DNA from: Fen-1077 sp050014355
GTDB taxonomy: Bacteria > Chloroflexota > Dehalococcoidia > Dehalococcoidales > RBG-16-60-22
DNA: 18,444 nucleotides
Reading direction: 5' to 3'
Assembly: GCA_050014355.1 (NCBI GenBank)
Contig: JBEKDL010000054.1
Coordinates: 1-18,444, forward strand
The number at the start of each line of letters is the position of its first letter. Position 1 is the stretch's first letter. The translations under genes and the position numbers were made by a program. Under the pieces are notes generated by a model, which worked only from the letters and a program-made list of their open reading frames with translations, made no database searches and was not told where the DNA came from. Below, piece after piece: positions 7,104 through 15,900 of the stretch.

Positions 7104-7343
7104 ATGCCAGAAGAGCAACAGGATGTAACACTAATCGAAGAGCTTAAAAAACTTTCGAACATCGCCACGGACTTGCAGATGTCCAGCAAAATGAGGGTTC
7201 AGGCTGTCAACACGCTGGGAGACATGGGTTCCCATGAATCGCTGCTGGTATTGCTGAACCTGGTTGCCAACGACCGGCTGAACATCGACGAAAGAGACCT
7301 CGCCCTGAAAAGAGCCCGCGACATAGTTAAGAAAGGGCGCTAG
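7104..7343 (+). CDS. Small HEAT-repeat-like protein of unknown function
   Basis: A 79-residue, soluble, helical protein. Residues about 30-60 contain MRVQAVNTLGDMGSHESLLVLLNL, which follows the HEAT/PBS-lyase pattern of paired helices: a small-residue first helix, a G-x-x-G-type turn, then a Leu-rich second helix. The remainder is charged and helical. There is room for only about one and a half repeats, so it is probably a small binding or adaptor protein. The start is ATG, with AGAGGTGA just upstream and a good promoter at 7023-7051. The YchF-type gene follows after 31 nt in the same direction, so the two are probably cotranscribed. I do not recognise a named family and assign no function. 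Confidence 0.8.
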   Translation: MPEEQQDVTLIEELKKLSNIATDLQMSSKMRVQAVNTLGDMGSHESLLVLLNLVANDRLNIDERDLALKRARDIVKKGR

Positions 7344-7374
7344 CTGCCTCACCTGGCCGGCAAACGATACTCCT

Positions 7375-8481
7375 ATGAGCACCAACATCGGCATCATCGG
7401 CCTGCCCCGCAGCGGCAAGACGACCGTCTTTAACGCTTTAACCGGCGGCAAGGCGGATACCGCCTCTCGTTCGACGGATGGTCTGGCACCCCACGTCGGC
7501 GTCGCCAAAGTCCCCGAACCCCGCCTCATGATACTGGAAAAGATAATAGGCGCGCCCAGGGTTGTCTATGCCGAAGCCAAATACATGGATATAGGGGCCT
7601 CCGTGAAGTCGCTGGCGGAGGACAAGGGGCTGGGAGGCCGGCTGCTCAACCAGCTTAGCACCATGGACACCATGGTCTGCGTCGCCCGCGCTTTCAAGGA
7701 CGATAGCCTCCCCCACCCCGATGGCAGCCTGGATGTTAAAAGGGACATCGGCACGCTCAATCTTGAGCTTGTCTTTTCCGACCTGGCCATCATGGAGAGA
7801 AGGCTGCAAAGACTAGAAGAAACCTTAAAAGGCGCCAAACAGCCGGAGCGCCAGGCCGCGATGCAGGAAAAAGAAATCCTTTTACACCTCAAGGCCAGCC
7901 TGGAAAACGATAAGCCAATCCGTGAGCTGCCGCTGGAACCGGCCGCCTCCAGGATTGTGAACAGCTACCAGTTTCTTACCGCCAAGCCGCTCCTCATCGT
8001 TGTAAACATCGGCGAAGACCAGCTGCCCCAGACCGCGGCTATAGAGAAGGAGCTAAACGCGCTTTTCAACGGCCAGAGCTGCCGGGTCATTACGCTCTGC
8101 GGCAAGCTGGAGATGGAGATTGCGCAGCTCGAAGAAAGCGCCGCCAAGGAGATCCGCGCCGTTTACGGCATCACCGAGCCGGGCGCCGAGCGCGTAATTA
8201 AGATGTCCTACGAGCTTTCAGACCTGATAACTTTCTTTACCGCCGGCCCGAACGAGGTCAGGGCATGGCCGCTGAAAAGAGATACCACCGCCCTGAAAGC
8301 TGCGGGTAAAATACATTCGGACATGGAGAAAGGGTTTATCCGCGCGGAAAATATCGCCCTGGACGACCTTATCAAATGCGGCAGCATCGCCGAGGCGCGG
8401 AAAAAAGGCCTGCTGCGCCTGGAAGGCAAGGAGTATATCGTCAAGGACGGCGACGTGATTACTTTTCTCTTTAATGTTTAG
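7375..8481 (+). CDS. Divergent YchF/OLA1-type P-loop NTPase with TGS domain
   Basis: A 368-residue protein with the architecture and length of the universal YchF family, which binds ribosomes and prefers ATP to GTP. The N-terminal P-loop GLPRSGKTT is at 9-17, where YchF usually has GLPNVGKST. The G4-equivalent NIGE at 211-214 is of the YchF N-x-x-E type that relaxes guanine specificity. The C-terminal TGS domain includes GKIHSDMEKGFIRAE at 311-325 and ends in VKDGDVITFLFNV, very like canonical YchF. The G3 motif is degenerate: the family's DIAGLVKGA is DIGASVKSL at 72-80. The central helical region (about 125-200) is retained. This suggests a paralogue or lineage-specific form rather than the standard housekeeping copy. 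No clear Shine-Dalgarno precedes the ATG. Its end overlaps the convergent NfeD-like gene by 11 bp. Confidence 0.9.
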   Translation: MSTNIGIIGLPRSGKTTVFNALTGGKADTASRSTDGLAPHVGVAKVPEPRLMILEKIIGAPRVVYAEAKYMDIGASVKSLAEDKGLGGRLLNQLSTMDTMVCVARAFKDDSLPHPDGSLDVKRDIGTLNLELVFSDLAIMERRLQRLEETLKGAKQPERQAAMQEKEILLHLKASLENDKPIRELPLEPAASRIVNSYQFLTAKPLLIVVNIGEDQLPQTAAIEKELNALFNGQSCRVITLCGKLEMEIAQLEESAAKEIRAVYGITEPGAERVIKMSYELSDLITFFTAGPNEVRAWPLKRDTTALKAAGKIHSDMEKGFIRAENIALDDLIKCGSIAEARKKGLLRLEGKEYIVKDGDVITFLFNV

Positions 8482-8887
8482 TATCGGCGCCATCCGCCCG
8501 GCGCACGGACAGCTTCAGACCATTCTGGCTTACCACCACAACTTCCTCCCCTGTTTCGATTTTCCCCCCTTCGGCGGTCGCGTGCCAGAGCTCGCCTTTG
8601 ATTTTCACCAGGCCGTCCGGGTTAAGCGGGCCAGCCGCAATGCCCGTTACGCCGACCATCGAAGTCAATCCGATTTGCGCCTGTTTTTTTAGAACATTCG
8701 TGGTAAAGATAAAAAGCCACGTACCGAATGCCGCCCAGACCATCATCAACGCGACTAAAATTTGCCAGGGCCATTCAATCCCGAAATCAGGCAGCACCCT
8801 TGTCCAGATAGCCCAGACAGCTACTTCCTCCAGGCCGGTGCTGATAATTGCCAGTATCAGCCGGGTGCGTGTTAATCTTTTATTCAT
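8471..8887 (-). CDS. NfeD-like membrane protein
   Basis: A 138-residue protein with two predicted transmembrane helices (about 9-31 and 40-62), followed by a soluble C-terminal domain. That domain (about 70-130) includes GLTSMVGVTGIAAGPLNPDG, KIKGELWHATAEGG and GEEVVVVSQNGLKLSV. This matches the NfeD OB-fold, with its Mx-G-x-x-G-x-A start and G-E-x-W-x-A strand. NfeD proteins partner SPFH/stomatin-type membrane proteins or proteases, but no such partner is adjacent here. The start is ATG with only a weak purine-rich site. A TATAAT lies 11 nt upstream without a good -35. Its 3' end overlaps the YchF-type gene tail to tail. Family call is good; function unknown. Confidence 0.85.
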   Translation of the reverse strand: MNKRLTRTRLILAIISTGLEEVAVWAIWTRVLPDFGIEWPWQILVALMMVWAAFGTWLFIFTTNVLKKQAQIGLTSMVGVTGIAAGPLNPDGLVKIKGELWHATAEGGKIETGEEVVVVSQNGLKLSVRRADGADTKH

Positions 8888-8976
8888 AATTATCTTGTAT
8901 TATATATTATGTAACAGAGTCTTTCGAACTCTTTTAGCTTTGAAATATTATTTTTAAAATATTTTTTCTAAAATAC

Positions 8977-9006
8977 TTGACAAGCTATTGACGATAATGT
9001 TATGAT
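8977..9006 (+). promoter_or_regulatory. rpoBC promoter P1
   Basis: A perfect -35 TTGACA (8977-8982), an 18-base spacer and a -10 TATGAT (9001-9006, five of six consensus bases) lie in a very AT-rich stretch that may act as an UP element. Transcription would start near 9013, giving a leader of about 145 nt before rpoB. The spacer 8888-9157 holds this promoter, P2 and the leader, and no gene. Confidence 0.72.
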
Positions 9007-9040
9007 TTATATTTGTAATAATGCCCCAAGTGTTTTTATT

Positions 9041-9069
9041 TTGACTTCCCGAACGTAGATATCCATAAT
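9041..9069 (+). promoter_or_regulatory. rpoBC promoter P2 (candidate)
   Basis: A -35 TTGACT (9041-9046, five of six) is followed after 17 bases by CATAAT (9064-9069, five of six). Transcription would begin near 9076, about 82 nt before rpoB. It is in tandem with P1 and weaker by sequence. Confidence 0.5.
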
Positions 9070-9157
9070 ATTGCCACGTGTGTATGCGTGTCTTTGTTCT
9101 GAGTGAGAGCGCCTGCAAAACACAACTCAAATTGCGGCATTTATCTAAGGAGAAGAA

Positions 9158-12100
9158 ATGGCTGTTAAACCACCGACCTATGCGTCCAAACCCAAAGCCC
9201 TCATCGCCAGGAAATCTTATGCCAGGCTGCCCAATATCCTGGATGTCCCTAACCTGATTAAAGTCCAGCTTGATTCCTTCCAGAGATTCCAGGAAGAAGG
9301 ACTGAAACAGCTGCTCGAAGAAATTTCCCCCATCAGAGACCTGACGGGCAACCGGCTGGAGCTCACCTTCGCCGCTTACGAGTTCCGCGAGCCCCGCCCG
9401 GGCCACTCCGAGGCTGAATGCCACGAACGCGACCAGACCTTTTCCGCCCCCCTTTATGTCAAGGTCAGGTTGCTCGTTAAAGAGACCGGGGAAATCAAAG
9501 AGCAGGACCTTTTCTTCGGCGATATCCCGCTGATGACCGCCAAAGGCACTTTCATCACCAGCGGCGCGGAAAGAGTTGTGGTCAGCCAGCTTTTACGCTC
9601 GCCCGGCGTTTATTTCACCGGCGAAGAAGACCCCGTTTCCGGCCGCCGCCTGTGCGGAGCGAAACTAATCCCCACGCGCGGCGCCTGGCTGGAGTTCGAG
9701 ACCAGCAACCGGAACGTCATCTCGGCTAAAATCGACGGCAAGCGCAAAATACCTATCACCACCCTCCTGCGCGCTATCGGCTATGGCGGCGACGAGGGGC
9801 TGCTTAAGCTTTTCAGTAAAGACGAGAAAGGCTCGGAATACCGCTTTATCGTTACGACCATGGAGCGCGAACCCCTGATAAGAGATGAAAAAGAGGCCCT
9901 CCTTGATATCTATAAAAAGCTGCATCCCGGCGAGCTCCCTTCCCTGGACAACGCCCGGAAGCTGATTAAAAACCTGTTCTTCGATGCCGCACGCTATGAC
10001 CTGGGCACTGTCGGCCGCTATAAGCTGAACAAGCGCCTTGGCCTTAATGTCAGCCTCAAGGAGCGCACTCTTACCAAAGAAGATATCATCGAGATGATAC
10101 GGCACATTATCCAGATAAACAATGGCCGCGACCATGTTGACGACATCGACCACCTCGGCAATCGCCGCGTGCGCACTGTCGGCGAGCTTGTCCAGACCCA
10201 GTTCCGCATCGGTTTTCTGCGCCTGGAGCAGGTCGTCCGGGAGCGTATGAGCATCATCGGTACCGAGGCGGTCACGCCAAGTGCCCTGGTCAATATACGC
10301 CCTATCGTTGCCGCCGTGAGGGAATTTTTCGGCGGTTCGCAGCTTTCGCAATTCATGGACCAGACCAACCCTCTGGCGGAGCTGACACATAAGCGGCGCC
10401 TTTCCGCCATGGGCCCGGGCGGTCTCTCCCGCGAGCGTGCCGGCTTCGAGGTGCGGGACGTCCACTTCTCCCATTACGGACGCATCTGTCCCATCGAGAC
10501 ACCGGAAGGACCGAACATCGGGCTTATCGGCTCACTCGCGACCTACAGCATCGTTAACGAGTACGGCTTCATCGAAACGCCCTATCGCAAGGTACTCAAT
10601 GAGATTCGCAGCAAAGACGAGCATCTCGCCGGCAGGACGGTTACCGAAGACATCAAGGACGAAAAAGGCAAGACCCTGATAGCCGCCGGCGACGTCATTA
10701 CGCCGCAGATAGCCGAAAAACTGGCCATACTGAAGTCGAAGAAGATAAAGGTAGTGCCTTTTGTCTCCAACGAAATTATCTATCTCCCGGCGGATGAAGA
10801 AGATAAATATACTATCGCCCAGGCCAACGCCCCGCTGGACGAGAACAACCAATTCAAAGAAAAACGCATCGAGGCGAGGCTGGCCGATGGCTACCTGCTG
10901 GAAGCGCCCGAAAAAATAGAGCTGATGGACGTTACCCCCAAGCAGGTGGTCAGCGTGGCCACGGCTTTAACGCCTTTCCTGGAGCACAACGATGCCAACC
11001 GCGCCCTGATGGGAGCGAACATGCAGCGGCAGGCGGTGCCCTTGCTCCGCCCGGAGGCCCCATTGGTAGCCACCGGCATGGAAATGGAGGCCGCCAGACA
11101 TAGCCGGCAAATAGTCTATGCCGAGAAAGCCGGCGTGGTGACCGAAATTTCCGGCAGCATTGATGACAAGCTCAATACAAGGTATCATGTCGTAGTTACG
11201 CACGATGACGGCACGAAGAAAGAGTATCCCCTTCAAAAGTTCGTGCGCACCAACCAGGGCACCTGCATTAACCAGCGTCCCCTGGTCAGCCGGGGCGACA
11301 GCGTCGAAGCCGGGCAGGTGCTGGCCGATAGCTCCGCCACGGAGAACGGCGAACTGGCCCTGGGACAGAACGTGACCGTCGCTTTCATGAGCTGGGAAGG
11401 TTACAACTTCGAAGATGCCATCATCCTCTCCAGCCGCATGGTCGAAGAGGATATGTTCACCTCCATACACATCAACAAGCATGAGGTCGAGTCCCGCGAT
11501 ACCAAGCTGGGACCGGAAGAAATCACCCGGGACATCCCCAACGTCGGCGAGGAGAGCCTGCGCGAGCTGGATGAAAGCGGCATTATCCGCATCGGCGCCG
11601 AGGTCAGGCCGGATGACACGCTCGTGGGCAAAATCACCCCGAAGGGCGAAACGGAGCTGTCCGCTGAAGAAAAGCTCCTGCGCGCCATCTTCGGTGAAAA
11701 GGCCAGAGAGGTCAAGGACACCTCCCTGCGTGTCCCCCACGGCGAATGGGGCAAGGTAATCAACGTCAAGGTTTACAACCGCCAGAAGGAGCAAAAGGAG
11801 ATTAAAAACGGGGGAGATGACCTGCCCGCCGGCGTCAATCAGTGGGTACAGGTCTGGATAGCCCAGAAGCGGCGGGTATCCGTCGGCGATAAACTGGCCG
11901 GGCGCCACGGCAATAAGGGCGTCATCTCTCTCATCGCCCCCAAGGAAGATATGCCCTTCCTGCCCGACGGCACACCCATCGATATCATCCTCGACCCCAT
12001 CGGCGTGCCTTCGCGCATGAATATCGGCCAGGTATTAGAGACCCACCTGGGCTGGGCTGCCCAGACGCTCGGCTTCCGGGCGCTTACCCCCGTCTTCGAC

Positions 12101-12943
12101 GGCGCCGATGATACCGATATCGAGGACGGGCTGTGCCGCACCTGGATTGTCCAGAAGTCCGGCGCGGTAGACCCAACGCCCGGCAAAGATAAAAAACCTT
12201 TTAATAAGGACCTGGCCATAGCCTGGGTGGACAGCCAGGGCTATCACGGCAAAGCCGTTTTTGATGAATCCGTGAAGGGCAAGGCCAGGGACATTGGTTT
12301 ACGCCTCTGGCTTGAAGAGCTCAACATCACCGCCCATGACCTTACACCGGAGGCGCTGAAAAAGACCGTGGAAAAGGTCAACGCCGAAGGCAGGTTCGCG
12401 CCGCCCACCTACGGCAAAGTATTTCTCCACGATGGCCGCACCGGCGAGCCTTTCGACCAGCCGGTAACCGTCGGTAATATCTACATGATGAAGCTTATCC
12501 ATCTGGTGGAAGATAAAGTGCACGCCCGCTCCACCGGCCCGTATTCGCTGATTACGCAGCAGCCGCTGGGAGGCAAGGCACAGTTCGGCGGTCAACGCTT
12601 CGGAGAGATGGAAGTCTGGGCGCTGGAGGCCTACGGCGCCGCCCATAACCTCCAGGAAATGCTGACGATTAAATCCGACGATGTCACCGGCCGCGCCAAG
12701 GCTTACGAGTCCATCATCAAAGGCGATGATATTTTACAGCCCGGCGTGCCGGAATCGTTCAAAGTGCTCGTTAAAGAGCTGCAGAGCCTGGGCCTGGCGC
12801 TGGAAGTCATTAATGAAGAGGAAACGAAGATAGCTCCGGCTGAAGAAACCATGGAGGAAGCCAACAAACTGGAGGCGGCGGAGCCTAAAGAAAGCGGCGC
12901 CGAGCCACGCTGGAGAGAGGTTGAAGACAATGTTCGAGATTAA
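9158..12943 (+). CDS. rpoB: DNA-directed RNA polymerase subunit beta
   Basis: The 1261-residue beta subunit forms one side of the RNA polymerase active-site cleft. The rifampicin-binding region is at about 392-430 (SQLSQFMDQTNPLAELTHKR, then GPGGLSRERAGFEVRDVH). GDKLAGRHGNKGV at 910-922 has active-site lysines. GGKAQFGGQRFGEMEVWALE near 1138-1157 is the conserved C-terminal segment that contacts beta'. About the last 40 residues are an acidic, low-complexity tail with no counterpart in E. coli. The ATG follows TAAGGAG by five bases, an excellent ribosome site. Unlike the common arrangement, no rplJ-rplL lies upstream; instead there are dedicated promoters and a convergently placed NfeD-like gene. 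rpoC overlaps its 3' end by 14 bp. Confidence 0.98.
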   Translation: MAVKPPTYASKPKALIARKSYARLPNILDVPNLIKVQLDSFQRFQEEGLKQLLEEISPIRDLTGNRLELTFAAYEFREPRPGHSEAECHERDQTFSAPLYVKVRLLVKETGEIKEQDLFFGDIPLMTAKGTFITSGAERVVVSQLLRSPGVYFTGEEDPVSGRRLCGAKLIPTRGAWLEFETSNRNVISAKIDGKRKIPITTLLRAIGYGGDEGLLKLFSKDEKGSEYRFIVTTMEREPLIRDEKEALLDIYKKLHPGELPSLDNARKLIKNLFFDAARYDLGTVGRYKLNKRLGLNVSLKERTLTKEDIIEMIRHIIQINNGRDHVDDIDHLGNRRVRTVGELVQTQFRIGFLRLEQVVRERMSIIGTEAVTPSALVNIRPIVAAVREFFGGSQLSQFMDQTNPLAELTHKRRLSAMGPGGLSRERAGFEVRDVHFSHYGRICPIETPEGPNIGLIGSLATYSIVNEYGFIETPYRKVLNEIRSKDEHLAGRTVTEDIKDEKGKTLIAAGDVITPQIAEKLAILKSKKIKVVPFVSNEIIYLPADEEDKYTIAQANAPLDENNQFKEKRIEARLADGYLLEAPEKIELMDVTPKQVVSVATALTPFLEHNDANRALMGANMQRQAVPLLRPEAPLVATGMEMEAARHSRQIVYAEKAGVVTEISGSIDDKLNTRYHVVVTHDDGTKKEYPLQKFVRTNQGTCINQRPLVSRGDSVEAGQVLADSSATENGELALGQNVTVAFMSWEGYNFEDAIILSSRMVEEDMFTSIHINKHEVESRDTKLGPEEITRDIPNVGEESLRELDESGIIRIGAEVRPDDTLVGKITPKGETELSAEEKLLRAIFGEKAREVKDTSLRVPHGEWGKVINVKVYNRQKEQKEIKNGGDDLPAGVNQWVQVWIAQKRRVSVGDKLAGRHGNKGVISLIAPKEDMPFLPDGTPIDIILDPIGVPSRMNIGQVLETHLGWAAQTLGFRALTPVFDGADDTDIEDGLCRTWIVQKSGAVDPTPGKDKKPFNKDLAIAWVDSQGYHGKAVFDESVKGKARDIGLRLWLEELNITAHDLTPEALKKTVEKVNAEGRFAPPTYGKVFLHDGRTGEPFDQPVTVGNIYMMKLIHLVEDKVHARSTGPYSLITQQPLGGKAQFGGQRFGEMEVWALEAYGAAHNLQEMLTIKSDDVTGRAKAYESIIKGDDILQPGVPESFKVLVKELQSLGLALEVINEEETKIAPAEETMEEANKLEAAEPKESGAEPRWREVEDNVRD

Positions 12944-15900
12944 CGATTTTGATGCGGTCCGCATTTCACTGGCTTCACCGGAGCAAATCAGGAGCTGGTC
13001 GTACGGCGAGGTAACCAAGCCGGAGACCATCAACTACCGCACGCTCAAGCCGGAGAGAGACGGCCTTTTCTGCGAGAGAATTTTCGGCCCGACGAAGGAC
13101 TTCGAATGCTACTGCGGCAAATACAAGAGAATCCGCTATAAGGGCGTTATCTGCGACAAATGCGGCGTCGAGGTGGCCCGCGCCAAGGTGCGCCGCGAGC
13201 GCATGGGGCATATCGAGCTGGCCTGCCCGGTGAGCCACATCTGGTTCGCCAAAGGCATCCCCAGCCGCATCGGCCTGCTGCTCGACCTTTCGCCGCGCAG
13301 TCTGGAGCACGTCCTCTATTTCTCACAGTATATCGTCACCTCCATCAATGAAAAAGTGCGCGAGGAGGCCATCAAGCAACTCGAGGAAAGCAGCCGCCTG
13401 AAAATAGATGAAGCCCAGAAAGGCTCGGACGCCAAAGTAGCCGGGATGGAACAGGAAAAAGCGCCCGTAGAGGATATCAATAAAGCCCGCGGCCAGTTCG
13501 TTGACGAAAAGGCAAAAATAGAAGACACACTGGCCCTTGATATTCAAAAACTCAAGGAACTGCATGTCAAAGAGCTGTTGACCGAGAACCAGTTCCACGA
13601 CCTCAAGCAGAGCTTCGGTAATGTTTTCGAGGCGGGCATGGGTGCCGAAGCTATCCTGCAAATCATGAAAGGCATCAACCTGGATGAAATAAGGATTAAC
13701 CTGCTTTTGGAAACACAATCTTCTTCCGGGCAGAGACGTAAAAAAGCCAGCAAACAGTTGAGAGTGGTCGAGGCCTTCCGCAACAGCGGCAACCGGCCGG
13801 AATGGATGATTCTGACCGTATTGCCGGTGCTCCCGCCGGACCTGCGGCCCATGGTGCAGCTCGACGGCGGGCGTTTCGCCACCAGCGACCTTAACGACCT
13901 GTACCGCCGGGTTATTAACCGCAACAACCGGCTGCGCCATCTCATGGATATCGGCGCGCCGGAAATTATCGTCCGCAATGAGAAGCGCATGCTCCAGGAA
14001 GCCGTGGACTCCCTCATCGATAACGGCCGCCGCGGGCGCGCTATCTCCATCAGCGGCAACCACAAGTTAAAGTCGCTCTCGGACATGCTCCGCGGCAAAC
14101 AGGGGCGTTTCCGCCAGAACCTCCTCGGTAAACGCGTCGATTACAGCGGGCGTTCCGTAATCGTCTGCGGTCCCGAGCTAAAGCTCCACCAGTGCGGCCT
14201 GCCCAGGCGCATGGCCCTGGAGCTGTTCAAGCCTTTCGTGATGCGCCGCCTGGTGGCGCAGGGGCTGGCCCCCAACATCAAGAGCGCCCGGAGACTGGTC
14301 GAAAGAGCTAAAGCCGAAGTGTATGACATCCTCGAAGAGGTCATCAAGGAGCGACCGGTCTTGCTTAACCGCGCCCCCACCCTCCACCGGTTGAGCATCC
14401 AGGCCTTCGAGCCGGTACTCATCGACGGCAGCGCTATCCAGATTCACCCCCTGGTCTGTTCCGCCTTCAACGCCGACTTCGATGGCGACCAGATGGCCGT
14501 CCATGTGCCGCTGTCCCTCGCCGCCGTGAAAGAGGCCCGGGACATGATGCTAAGCCACCATAATATCCTGCTCCCCAGCAGCGGCGAGCCCACCGTGACA
14601 CCAACACTGGATATGGTGCTCGGCTGCTATTACCTGACCACCATCCGGCTGAAAGCCCAGGGCGACGGCAAGGTCTACGGCAGCTTTGAGGACGCCCGGC
14701 TTGCCTATGAGCTCGGCGCCGTCGACCTCCGGGAAGAAATTCGGGTCAAGAACAAAGAAACAGGCGAGATAACCAAGACCAGCATCGGCCGCATCATCTT
14801 CAACGAGGTGCTGCCCAAGGAGCTGGGCTTTTATAACAAAATAATCGATAAATCGACCTTGAAACAGATTGCCACCCGCTGCACGAAACTGATACCTGAT
14901 GAACAGACCGGCCAGATACTGGACAATATCAAACACCTCGGCTTCCAGTACGCTTCACGGTCGGGTATCACCATCGCCGTGAACGATATCGAAGTCCCGG
15001 CGAGCAAACCCAAGCTGCTGGCGGAAACCGAGGCCAAGATTGCCGTCATTGCCGACCAGTACCACCGTGGGCTGATTACCGAGGATGAAAGGTACAACCA
15101 AGTCGTCGATATCTGGACGGAGACCACCAACACTATCACCACCACCATCCAGAACAACCTCGACCGCTACGGCGGCGTTTATATGATGGCCACCTCCGGG
15201 GCCAAGGGTAATATTTCCCAGATACGCCAGATGGCCGGTATGCGCGGCCTGATGACCGACCCCGCCGGCAAGATTATCGAGTTCCCCATTAAGTCCAGCC
15301 TGCGCGAAGGCCACAGCGTGCTGGAATACTTCATCTCCACGCACGGCGCGCGTAAAGGCCTGGCGGACACCGCCCTCCGCACTTCCGATAGCGGCTATCT
15401 CACCCGGCGCCTTATCGATGTCGCCCAGGATGTCATCACTTTCCAGGATGACTGCGGCACTACCGATGGCGTCTGGATAACCGAGCCGAAAGAAAAAGGA
15501 CTTCTACCCCCGCTGGCCGAGCGTATCCTCGGCCGGCTCGCGGCTGCCGACGTGACCAACCCCAAGACCAGTGAAATCATTGTCGCGAGAAACGAGGAGA
15601 TTACCGAACCGCTGATTGAGAAGATTACCGCCGCCGGCCTGACCCAGGTCTACGTCCGGTCGCCGCTGACCTGTGAATCGCGCCGCGGCTCCTGCCGTTT
15701 CTGCTACGGCCGGGACCTCGCCCGCGGCCGTATTGTTGAACATGATGTCGCGGTAGGTATTATTGCCGCGGAAAGCATCGGCGAACCCGGTACGCAGTTG
15801 ACCCTCCGTACCTTCCATACGGGCGGCGTCGTCGGCCTCGATATTACCAGCGGTCTACCCAGGGTAGAAGAGCTTTTCGAAGCCAGGAGTCCCCGGGGCC

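Noticed and set aside
9665..10474. Minus-strand ORF of 269 codons inside rpoB, and similar ones at 10967-11908 and 13323-14063
   Set aside because: They are antisense to highly conserved RpoB/RpoC segments and arise from the G+C-rich codon pattern. They show no motifs and no ribosome sites.
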